The notes under the pieces: generated by a model | Databases searched by the model: none | What the model saw: only the letters and a program-made list of their open reading frames with translations | What the model was told of the DNA's origin: nothing | Assembly (NCBI GenBank): GCA_964427825.1 | Contig: CAYRUU010000024.1 | Span: 1-14,433, forward strand | Length of the DNA: 14,433 bases | Origin: GCA-2747515 sp964427825 | GTDB taxonomy: Bacteria > Patescibacteriota > Minisyncoccia > Moranbacterales > GCA-2747515 | Reading direction: 5' to 3' | Shown: in pieces, positions 1 through 6,534 of the stretch | Layout of the letters: the number at the start of each line of letters is the position of its first letter | Numbering within the stretch: position 1 is the stretch's first letter | Program-made: the position numbers and the translations under genes

Positions 1-2
1 TC

Positions 3-1436
3 AATCCCGACGCTGTGCCGGACGTATTGGCGCACGAAGAACATTTTGCACTATTTGTGCCGCGCAGAAAATTGACAATGGTATCATTTATTTCGCATTC
101 TGCTAATCGGTATGGTGCGGAGAAATCTCTTAAGGATATGATCCGTCAAATGGTGCCGCATGGCATTGTGCCGCATGTCATTTTACCGGCACACGGCTTT
201 TTTGCGGAAGATTGTTTGGATATGCCGATTAGCTATGCTGTGACGCCGATGCCGTGGAGTACACGGGCGTTTATTGGCGACGAGCAATTCTATCGTAGTA
301 CGATTTTTCACGCAGCAATTGATGTAGCATCGTGCATTGCCAATGTGCATCCCGATCTTGTCGTCACGAGTACGTCAGTGATTGATGAAGGTGCGATTGC
401 TGCGCGACTCCTTGGCATTCCACACATCTGGCGCGTGGCGGAATTTGGGCGCGCGGAGCATGGGATAGTATTTTTGGACGATAGTCGTGACCGCTTGCGA
501 TTCATCACGGATATGGCAGATACAGTGCTGTTCAGTTCGCAGGCGCTGCAGGCATACTATGAGGAGCATGTTGGACCGTCTGGAAAATATGTGGTGGGTG
601 GCGAGATGGTAGAGGTGATGCCACCATCGGCGGACGCGCAACGCTTTTTCATGGATAAAAATGCACTGAAAATTGTGGTTGTAGGCAATTTGGCAGAGGG
701 TAAGGGGCAGCATGATGCCGTTTCTGCTGTGGCTGCGGCAATCCGGCGTGGATCGCTGGTGGAGCTGGCACTTGTCGGCGGGGAAGAGGATCGAGATTAT
801 GCGACAAAGGTACGTACGTTGGTGGAGAAGGAAGGTGTTAGTGCGCAGGTGCATTTTGTTGGCTATGTAAAAACGGTACGTGATGTGTATGATCAGGCGG
901 ATGTGTTACTGACATGCTCAGTGTTTGAAGGTTTTGGGCGCACGCCAGTGGAAGCGATGTTGTGCGGTAAGGCGGTGATCGGTGTGCGATCTGGCGCGAC
1001 GCCGGAGCTGGTGCGGGATGGGGAGAATGGGTTGCTGTATGCACCGGGCGATGTGGATGCACTTGCAGCACATATAGTGCATTGTGCTGCGCATCCCGAT
1101 CTTGTACAGCGCTACGGGGAAAACGGTAGAGCGTTTGTGACACGCATGTTCACAAAGGAAAACTACTGTGCGACGCTGCAACGTGTCTTTGCCACGGCGC
1201 AGGCATCGCGTCGTGGGACGATTACGGCAGTGCTTGCCGCGCATGTGGCGGCGATGCATGCGAAGGGAGCTGTGATGGATCGCGTGCATGAGCGAGATGC
1301 AGTGATTGCGCAGATGCACCAGTCGCCATTTTGGAAGGCAAAAGAACTGTATGAGAAGGTGCGTTTTGCACTCACGCAACCACAGCGGTTTGCGGCAAAA
1401 TATGTGTCTGCAGGATGGGCACGATGGAAAAAATAA
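3..1436 (+). CDS. GT4-family glycosyltransferase, probably 5'-partial
   Basis: This is a GT-B fold, GT4-type (Glycos_transf_1) sugar transferase, probably acting in the cytosol on surface polysaccharide. Numbering from the GTG at 15, the N-terminal half opens with the strand FISHSANRYGAEKSL (25-39), the usual first beta strand and Gly/Ala-Glu loop. The C-terminal nucleotide-sugar domain runs about 218-375, with VVVGNLAEGKGQHD (K230) and the EX7E pair E305/E313 in FEGFGRTPVEAM. A helical tail of about 70 residues with SPFWKAKELYEKVRF is typical of polysaccharide GTs. The frame stays open to the left edge, so the gene may begin outside the window and carry another N-terminal domain. Internal starts are GTG at 15 and ATG at 78, neither with an SD. 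The stop is 12 bp before the next gene, suggesting one transcript. A 156-bp relative of 1038-1193 lies at 5993-6148. The class is well supported; donor and acceptor are unknown. Confidence 0.88.
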   Translation, partial: NPDAVPDVLAHEEHFALFVPRRKLTMVSFISHSANRYGAEKSLKDMIRQMVPHGIVPHVILPAHGFFAEDCLDMPISYAVTPMPWSTRAFIGDEQFYRSTIFHAAIDVASCIANVHPDLVVTSTSVIDEGAIAARLLGIPHIWRVAEFGRAEHGIVFLDDSRDRLRFITDMADTVLFSSQALQAYYEEHVGPSGKYVVGGEMVEVMPPSADAQRFFMDKNALKIVVVGNLAEGKGQHDAVSAVAAAIRRGSLVELALVGGEEDRDYATKVRTLVEKEGVSAQVHFVGYVKTVRDVYDQADVLLTCSVFEGFGRTPVEAMLCGKAVIGVRSGATPELVRDGENGLLYAPGDVDALAAHIVHCAAHPDLVQRYGENGRAFVTRMFTKENYCATLQRVFATAQASRRGTITAVLAAHVAAMHAKGAVMDRVHERDAVIAQMHQSPFWKAKELYEKVRFALTQPQRFAAKYVSAGWARWKK

Positions 1437-1448
1437 ATTATCAACACT

Positions 1449-3611
1449 ATGGTGAGTAGGCGACAGGTAAAAAAATATCTCTACTTGATGCGATCCTTTT
1501 TTGCAACAATACGCAGCGAGGGTATTGTGCGTACAGTGCGACGACTGTATTATTTCGTGCGTTATGGTAAGGGTGTGGCGTCACGAGAGGAGTACGATCA
1601 TTACCGCATGCGACATAAAATTCCCGCACACATGAAGCACGTACGTGAGGTGGTACGACCCACGACGTCGCGTGATGTACCTATGTCATATGATGGCCCA
1701 CCGATCGATATCATCATCCCAGTGTACAATGGCTATGAGTATCTTGCACCGCTATTTGACAGTATTGTGGCGCATACTGACATGCCATATCGTGTGATTG
1801 TGATTGATGATGCATCACCGGATGAACAGGTGATGTCGTTTGTAGCACAATTACCAGAGCGCTATCCGTCTGCAGAGATCATTGTGCAACGTAATGCGGA
1901 AAATGTGGGGTTTGTTCGTTCGGTAAATGCCGGCATGGCACAGGCACGGTCGCACTGTGTAGTGCTCAACACGGATACGGAAGTGCCGCCCAGATGGCTA
2001 TCGCGTTTGCTGCGTCCAATTATAGAAGATGCTACCATCGCCAGCGCTACGCCAATGACCAATGCCGGTGAAATTTTTAGTTTTCCAGAGATCATCACCA
2101 ATAATGCGATGCTATGTAATGCTACGGTTGCGCAGGTGGACCACTTTTTTCAGAAACTTGTACCACAGGAGTGGATTACGGTGCCGACAGGAATGGGCTT
2201 TTGCATGGCGATGAACAAGGCAGCATATGACCGTATCGGCACATTTGATGCAGAGGCATTTGGGCGCGGGTATGCGGAGGAAAATGATTGGTGCCAACGT
2301 GCGATTGCTGCAGGGTTTACTAATGTTGTAGTGCCCAATCTCTTCGTTTACCACAAACATGGCGGTTCATTTTTGTCAAAAGAGAAACAGAAGTTATTGG
2401 CGCAGAACTTGCGTACACTCAATCAGCGCTACCCTGGATATGATCGGATCATACAACAATTTATCACAGATGATCCATTGCGAGGCGTGCGTATGGTGTT
2501 GCTTTTGTGGATTGCTGCCAATCTGTGTGCTAAAAAAACAGTACTATACATTGATCATGAACTTGGTGGTGGTGCAAATGCATCTACTAAAGAACGCATA
2601 GCCGAGATCGTGGCGGCGGGCAATGCGGCGATTGTAGTGAGCTATAATGTGACAAAAGATGTTTACCACCTAGCATATCATGTCGGTGAACACTACGGCA
2701 TTATGGAGGCGTCAACACAGGAGGACCTTGTGTGGGTATTGGCGCAAGTGCCACTACATGAGGTTGTGGTGAGTCAGGTGGTATCGTACCCAGCACCATT
2801 TGCAATGTTGACATGGATCACAGAGATGATTGCACGCACGAAAGCACGGAGTACGTTTTTAGTACATGATTTCTATGCAGTGTGTCCGAGTTTCAATTTG
2901 CTGAATGATAGAGGTGTATATTGTGGCGTGCCGCAGGATGTGGAGGTCTGTATGCGATGCATGGCACACAATAAAGGAGATTTTCGTGTATATAGCAATG
3001 AGAAAGATATACGGATATGGCGCAAGCGATGGTTGGCGTTTTTACAAGGTATGGATGCAATTGTGTGTTTTTCGCAGTCATCAAAGGAGATAATGGTGCG
3101 CGCATATCCCAGCATTGCCGATCGCATTACAATTATCCCACATGAAGTGCACTACATTACAGCACAACCAAAGATTACACCAAGGACCGTCGGGCAGGAG
3201 ATAGTGGTTGGTGTCTTAGGCGGTATCAATTATCAAAAAGGTTCGCATATTGTGCGCGATATGGTGCGAGAGATTGAACGACGGCACTTACCCGTGCGGG
3301 TTGTTGTGATCGGGCATTTGGCACTCAAGATGCACAGCGAAGCATTGACGGTACACGGTATTTTTCAGCAAGGGGAGATTGTATCTCTCACGGAACACTA
3401 TAAGATTGATGTGTTTATCATTCCTTCCATTTGGCCGGAGACGTTTTCTTATACAGCAGAAGAAGTGATGAAGATGCATATGCCGCTTGCGGTATTTGAT
3501 CTTGGTGCACCGGCGGAGCGCGTGAAGAACTATGACAAGGGTATGATTGTGCACGAAATGACGGCGACGGCGATGCTGGATCAGGTATGTGCCGTATATC
3601 GGGGAAAGTAA
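1449..3611 (+). CDS. Bifunctional GT2-GT4 glycosyltransferase fusion
   Basis: This 720-residue protein joins two transferases. Residues 1-80 form a basic helical leader. Residues 86-330 are a GT2 domain (GT-A fold, rhamnosyltransferase-like): DIIIPVYNG at 87-95, VIDDASPD near 118-125, metal-binding NTDTE at 174-178 and the acceptor-side EENDWCQR at 277-284. Residues 362-720 are a GT4 domain starting LYIDHELGGGAN, with the EX7E pair E664/E672 in SIWPETFSYTAEEVM. Between its halves lies a four-cysteine insert (C479, C492, C501, C504; the last two spaced C-x2-C) that could bind zinc. Such fusions are common in clusters making rhamnan or O-antigen-like polymers, where one polypeptide adds successive sugars. 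The gene follows the GT4 gene by 12 bp and has no SD, so coupled translation is likely. The start ATG at 1449 is the first in frame after the upstream stop. Substrates cannot be read from the sequence. Confidence 0.92.
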   Translation: MVSRRQVKKYLYLMRSFFATIRSEGIVRTVRRLYYFVRYGKGVASREEYDHYRMRHKIPAHMKHVREVVRPTTSRDVPMSYDGPPIDIIIPVYNGYEYLAPLFDSIVAHTDMPYRVIVIDDASPDEQVMSFVAQLPERYPSAEIIVQRNAENVGFVRSVNAGMAQARSHCVVLNTDTEVPPRWLSRLLRPIIEDATIASATPMTNAGEIFSFPEIITNNAMLCNATVAQVDHFFQKLVPQEWITVPTGMGFCMAMNKAAYDRIGTFDAEAFGRGYAEENDWCQRAIAAGFTNVVVPNLFVYHKHGGSFLSKEKQKLLAQNLRTLNQRYPGYDRIIQQFITDDPLRGVRMVLLLWIAANLCAKKTVLYIDHELGGGANASTKERIAEIVAAGNAAIVVSYNVTKDVYHLAYHVGEHYGIMEASTQEDLVWVLAQVPLHEVVVSQVVSYPAPFAMLTWITEMIARTKARSTFLVHDFYAVCPSFNLLNDRGVYCGVPQDVEVCMRCMAHNKGDFRVYSNEKDIRIWRKRWLAFLQGMDAIVCFSQSSKEIMVRAYPSIADRITIIPHEVHYITAQPKITPRTVGQEIVVGVLGGINYQKGSHIVRDMVREIERRHLPVRVVVIGHLALKMHSEALTVHGIFQQGEIVSLTEHYKIDVFIIPSIWPETFSYTAEEVMKMHMPLAVFDLGAPAERVKNYDKGMIVHEMTATAMLDQVCAVYRGK

Positions 3612-3614
3612 GTA

Positions 3615-4667
3615 GTGTGTTTTGCAAAAACATTTTCTATGGTACACTGGGTACAGTATACGGAGAAGCGACTTGTTACTTCCGAGGGGAAATATCAGGA
3701 ACGCCCCGCAATATCTGGCAACTACGTTGTGTGGTCTGATACAACCAGCAATCCCAATGGGCTACTACGGCTGTATAACATCTTCACGAGTGTCACAACG
3801 TATCCCTTGATTAGCGACAAGGGAGATCGTATGGACTTTGTTGCAATTTCTGGTAATAAGGTGGCGTACAGATATAACGAAAATGGAACAGGGCGGTACA
3901 ATGTCTACGTCTATGACATTGATACAAAAACAGAAGTAAAGGTAACAAAAAATACAACAACGGACCTACGAGATCTGGCAATTTCTGGTAATAAGGTGGC
4001 ATGGGCAGACAACCGCAATGGCAATCTCGATATCTATCTCTACGACCTTGCCACCAAAAAAGAGACACGTGTCACAACAAGCTCTGCGATACAAGAAACA
4101 CCGACGATCTCCGGCAGTCGTTTGGCATGGTCGGATATGCGTAATGGCGGCGCGGACATCTATCTTACGGATTTCTCTCCTGAAGAAGTTCCATCGCCGG
4201 TTGCTACTCCACAAGCCGTTCACCGCTTCTATTCTGAAGAATTCCAGGCTCACTTCTATACCATTTCAGAAGGTGAAAAAAATCACATCATCGCTACATA
4301 TTCGCCTCGCACATGGAACTATGAAGGCGTTGCCTATACTGCTATCAGCGATAGTCTCCCCGGTATGTCACCGATCCACCGCTCCTACTCCATGAAAAAC
4401 AAGAAGCACTTCTACACGATCTCTGAAGAGGAGAAAAACGAACTGATCAACAATAAATACCCTGAAGCCAAATTCACCTATGAAGGTATTGCATGGTATG
4501 CACACGAAGCACCGCAATCTTTCACTACACCTCTGTACAGATTCTATTCTCAGGCTCATGCTGTTCACTTCTATACCGTTAGTCAAGCAGAGAAGGAATA
4601 CATTCAAAACACCTATCCGCAAGACATCTGGAACTATGAAGGCATTGCGTGGTATGGGATGAGATGA
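3615..4667 (+). CDS. Beta-propeller protein with C-terminal triple repeat module, probably 5'-truncated
   Basis: Residues 17-190 hold about three or four TolB/WD40-like blades, recognisable as AISGNKVAW, ADNRNGNLDIYLYDLATKKETRVTT and SDMRNGGADIYLTDF. Residues 202-350 are three DUF5648-like repeats starting at V202, I254 and L307. Proteins of this type are normally exported and have six or more blades. Here there is no signal peptide: the GTG start at 3615 (alternative ATG at 3639) leads into a partial blade (TEKRLVTSEGKYQERPAISG) within about 16 residues. I infer that the 5' end, including the signal peptide and early blades, was deleted, placing the remainder 3 bp after the GT fusion gene. 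The frame is otherwise intact. If expressed by read-through the product would stay cytosolic. The 3' part shares a 107-bp block with the glycosidase gene. Blade and repeat calls are firm; the truncation is inference. Confidence 0.8.
   Translation: MCFAKTFSMVHWVQYTEKRLVTSEGKYQERPAISGNYVVWSDTTSNPNGLLRLYNIFTSVTTYPLISDKGDRMDFVAISGNKVAYRYNENGTGRYNVYVYDIDTKTEVKVTKNTTTDLRDLAISGNKVAWADNRNGNLDIYLYDLATKKETRVTTSSAIQETPTISGSRLAWSDMRNGGADIYLTDFSPEEVPSPVATPQAVHRFYSEEFQAHFYTISEGEKNHIIATYSPRTWNYEGVAYTAISDSLPGMSPIHRSYSMKNKKHFYTISEEEKNELINNKYPEAKFTYEGIAWYAHEAPQSFTTPLYRFYSQAHAVHFYTVSQAEKEYIQNTYPQDIWNYEGIAWYGMR
4218..4664 (+). repeat. DUF5648-like triple repeat module 1 (Y-type)
   Basis: Three repeats of 52-53 codons encode the C-terminal 149 residues of the propeller protein. 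Each follows the pattern R-F/S-Y-S, then HFYT-I/V-S, then E-K, a Tyr-Pro or Tyr-Ser, and W/F-N/T-YEG-I/V-A. This Y-type version (FYS, EK, NYEG) matches the module of the glycosidase at 8659-9105 much better than the W-type modules at 10866 and 11808. Confidence 0.85.
4446..4552 (+). repeat. 107-bp near-identical block shared with 8887-8993
   Basis: By eye, 104 of 107 positions match 8887-8993 without gaps, spanning the end of repeat 2 and the start of repeat 3 of the module. Flanking module sequence diverges clearly, including at synonymous sites. This points to a short recombination or conversion tract rather than shared protein constraint. Confidence 0.85.
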
Positions 4668-4809
4668 TGCTCTTTCACCGTTTTCCTTTTTTATCCGACT
4701 AGAGTAGGTAAGGATAGTAGAGTGAGTAAGGCAGCGGAGCAGAAGAGTCTCGCGCTGTACAGTTTGCTATGCACAGATGTCTTTGCAAGTTTATAATTCC
4801 TGCCATGAA
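4648..4809 (+). repeat. Tail/intergenic direct repeat, copy A
   Basis: This starts in the last seven codons of the propeller gene and runs through the downstream intergenic region to a short ATGAA. It matches 6149-6309 with about 11 differences including one 1-bp indel (about 93%). Because conservation extends equally through non-coding sequence, it reflects duplication of a DNA segment rather than protein selection. A TATAAT at 4792-4797 (TATAGC in copy B) may be part of a promoter for the gene that once followed, but no good -35 lies at the right distance. Confidence 0.88.
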
Positions 4810-4814
4810 ACTCA

Positions 4815-5015
4815 ATCAATTATACCAGCACATCATTAATGCCGGATGCTCTTTTTGAATGGCAGGCGAATGCCATGGAAGCTTTATTGAGAGATATACG
4901 TGACAGAGTAAAGGCGGTAAAGCCACATCTTGTAATCTCTGCCTATGCACCCGCAAGCGAAGGTTTTTATAGGTTTGGTTTTCCCACGCTTAGTCTCTCT
5001 CCCTATGCGCGCAAC
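4815..5015 (+). pseudogene. 201-bp fragment of the GHL10-like glycosidase gene
   Basis: This matches 7867-8067 without gaps and with only about two differences (roughly 99%), corresponding to residues 445-511 of the glycosidase. It is joined on the left to intergenic copy A (short TCAAT-like overlap) and on the right, exactly after the shared GCGCGCAAC, to unrelated sequence. It carries neither the start nor the catalytic-motif region of the parent, so it is a non-functional piece. It is much less diverged than the GT4 fragment at 5993, implying a later event. Confidence 0.88.
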
Positions 5016-5201
5016 GAGCAAGAAAAAGTTCAGGTTGTAGGTAAGCGCTTAGAGAAATTAGCGATTAATCAAAAATTGGATACGCCAGCAAAAATGATTA
5101 TTTGGAAGTGTGGCAGCTCTTGTTCTGGACATGATCCTGCTGGAGTGGCAAAGTGGATTAAAGATGTTTCGATTAATTTTCACAAAATCAACAACTCCTA
5201 A
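4839..5201 (+). CDS. Chimeric ORF: glycosidase fragment fused to an unknown C-terminus; doubtful gene
   Basis: A 120-codon open frame begins at an ATG that is internal Met453 in the parent glycosidase. Its first 59 residues (MPDALFEWQANAMEALL...) copy that enzyme. Residues 60-120 (starting EQEKVQVVGKRLEKL, with WKCGSSCSGHDP and ending SINFHKINNS) have no relative in this window and I do not recognise them; they are probably the end of another, lost gene. There is no SD, signal peptide or convincing promoter, and upstream the frame closes at 4806. It most likely marks two successive recombination joints rather than a working gene, although the frame has stayed open across the fusion. Confidence 0.4.
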   Translation: MPDALFEWQANAMEALLRDIRDRVKAVKPHLVISAYAPASEGFYRFGFPTLSLSPYARNEQEKVQVVGKRLEKLAINQKLDTPAKMIIWKCGSSCSGHDPAGVAKWIKDVSINFHKINNS

Positions 5202-5249
5202 TGTGTCCTAGTTGAGTGGCGAGATCGATTGTGAAAATGACAAAATAAA

Positions 5250-5918
5250 CTATTCTGTTATTAAAATTGAGTTTTGAAGTGCATCAGAAAGGTCCTTTTT
5301 GACCAAATCTTCTTGTGTCATAATAGTGGCTTTTTCAGCGGCTGTGAGTGAACCTGCGCCCACAACACAATAATAGCTGCTTAGACTAAAAGAAATGAAA
5401 AAGTTTGGAAATTGCTTGTTAATGCCAATATTCGGTTCTCCTGCTTTTTCTACGAATTGGCCTGGAAATTTTAAAACATTAGCTATTCCACCCCTAGCGC
5501 ACTCTTTATTGATGGCATTCAGCTTTTTTGAAAAGAATTTTACATAATAATATGTCCCATCCCGGTCTTTTGCGGATTTATATTTGTAGGAGAGGTCGTT
5601 TTTCATTTCGGGTGTTACAGGTACTTTAATGCCAAATTCCTCAATAGTGATGTATTCTTGGTTTTCTTTCTGATCCACGAGGTCTGTTTGTGATATAGCT
5701 TGATTTTCTTCCTGATCCACGAGGTCTGTTTGTGATATAGCTTGTTTTGTGTCTGGCTCGATTGGTGGCATGACTTGCTCTTCCGGTTGTGATATGGAGG
5801 CTTGCTGTTGAGATACGGAAGATGGTTCATTTGATAATTCATTTGTCTGTTGTGAGGTGCATCCATTCAGAATCAATGCACTACATGTCAAGATTGACAG
5901 GGTAAGTATTTTTTTCAT
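5250..5918 (-). CDS. Putative lipoprotein with an acidic tandem-repeat linker
   Basis: This 222-residue protein starts at the ATG at 5918 with a classic lipoprotein signal, MKKILTLSILTCSALILNGC, so the lipidated Cys is residue 20. A Gln/Ser/Glu-rich linker follows (about 21-95), containing two 14-residue copies of QAISQTDLVDQ-E/K-EN encoded by a 42-bp tandem repeat. The folded C-terminal part (about 97-222) has EEFGIKVPVTPEMKNDLSYKY and later FFISFSLSSYYCVVGAGSL, resembling small uncharacterised extracytoplasmic domains of bacterial lipoproteins. No named family is recognised. The frame extends upstream to 6098, but that part is antisense to the GT4 fragment and lacks sense. A TATAAT on this strand at 5939-5934 may be the -10; no SD is seen. 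It faces against the flanking genes and looks like an insertion into the scrambled zone. Confidence 0.8.
   Translation of the reverse strand: MKKILTLSILTCSALILNGCTSQQTNELSNEPSSVSQQQASISQPEEQVMPPIEPDTKQAISQTDLVDQEENQAISQTDLVDQKENQEYITIEEFGIKVPVTPEMKNDLSYKYKSAKDRDGTYYYVKFFSKKLNAINKECARGGIANVLKFPGQFVEKAGEPNIGINKQFPNFFISFSLSSYYCVVGAGSLTAAEKATIMTQEDLVKKDLSDALQNSILITE
5661..5743 (-). repeat. 42-bp tandem duplication within the lipoprotein gene
   Basis: Two units (5661-5701 and 5703-5743, period 42 bp) are nearly identical and encode two 14-residue linker copies. The in-frame period keeps the gene open, so copy number could vary by slippage. Confidence 0.85.
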
Positions 5919-5992
5919 GATTTTGAAATAGTTATTATATAACAAGCATAGCATCTTTTTTGTTAGCACAAGCTTAAAGATGCATATGTATA

Positions 5993-6148
5993 TATGCACC
6001 GGACGATGTGGATGCGCTTGCAGCGCATATAGTGCATTGCGCTGCGCATCCTGATCTTGTACAGCGCTATGGGGAAAACGGTAGAGTGTTTGTGGCACGC
6101 ATGTTCACAAAGCAAAACTACTGTGCGACGCTGCAGCGTGTCTTTGCC
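5993..6148 (+). pseudogene. 156-bp remnant of the GT4 glycosyltransferase gene
   Basis: This aligns without gaps to 1038-1193 with about 10 differences (about 94%). It still reads in frame (APDDVDALAAHIVHC and onward to the region matching ATLQRVFA) but has no start: the frame closes upstream at 5975. At 6148/6149 it is joined directly to the tail of a repeat-module gene, out of that gene's frame. The fragment is a dead remnant, and its order relative to the following segment mirrors the intact locus. Confidence 0.9.
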
Positions 6149-6309
6149 CGTGGTATGGGGTGAGATGATGCTCTTGCACCGTTTTCCTTTTTTGTCCGAC
6201 TAGAGTAGGTAAGGTAGTAGAATGAGTAAGGCGGTGGAGCGGAAGAGTCTCGCGCTGTACGGTTTGCTATGCACAGATGTCTTTGCAAGTTTATAGCTCC
6301 TGCCATGAA
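6149..6309 (+). repeat. Tail/intergenic direct repeat, copy B
   Basis: This is the second copy of 4648-4809. It begins with the last codons of a module gene (Trp-Tyr-Gly-Val-Arg-stop in the original frame, against Gly-Met-Arg-stop in copy A), then the same intergenic stretch. Past 6309 the two copies part. Nothing else gene-like is seen between 6310 and the promoter at 6457. Confidence 0.88.
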
Positions 6310-6456
6310 CTTCAATGATTAAAATCCATTTGCATCACAATGAAATGAATGGCATGGTGTAAATGAAGGTATGTGAGATTAGTGGGGAATTTCACCGTCT
6401 CTGTTAATGTGATGTTTTTATCAAAAAGTAGCTTTGACTGTGAAGTGGTGCGTATT

Positions 6457-6485
6457 TTGACAGGCTCTATACGATTGCTTATACT
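6457..6485 (+). promoter_or_regulatory. Near-consensus sigma70-type promoter for the glycosidase gene
   Basis: TTGACA (6457-6462), a 17-bp spacer and TATACT (6480-6485) form an almost perfect housekeeping promoter, predicting transcription from about 6492. It lies downstream of the far-upstream GTG at 6373 and 50 bp before the ATG at 6535, which supports 6535 as the true start. Confidence 0.75.
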
Positions 6486-6534
6486 ACATGGCAGAGATCT
6501 TTACTGGGATATAAATATAAAAAAAGAATTTGTT

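Noticed and set aside
72..77. TTGACA as a -35 box for an internal start at 78
   Set aside because: It directly abuts the ATG and no -10 lies at the proper distance before a plausible start; it is within coding sequence.
5951..5983. Inverted repeat GCATCTTT / AAAGATGC and the adjacent alternating AT stretch at the lipoprotein/GT4-remnant joint as a mobile-element end
   Set aside because: Arms are 8 bp, there is no partner end, no target duplication and no transposase; it may simply lie in the AT-rich upstream region of the lipoprotein gene.
5919..6098. Upstream extension of the minus-strand lipoprotein frame to a Met at 6098
   Set aside because: It runs antisense through the GT4 remnant and the lipoprotein signal peptide starts cleanly at 5918; the extension would bury it.
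4648..6309. A composite transposon or insertion sequence bounded by the A and B direct repeats
   Set aside because: The repeats are the tails of module genes with flanking intergenic DNA, not IS sequences, and the interior encodes no transposase or integrase; duplication plus deletion explains them better.
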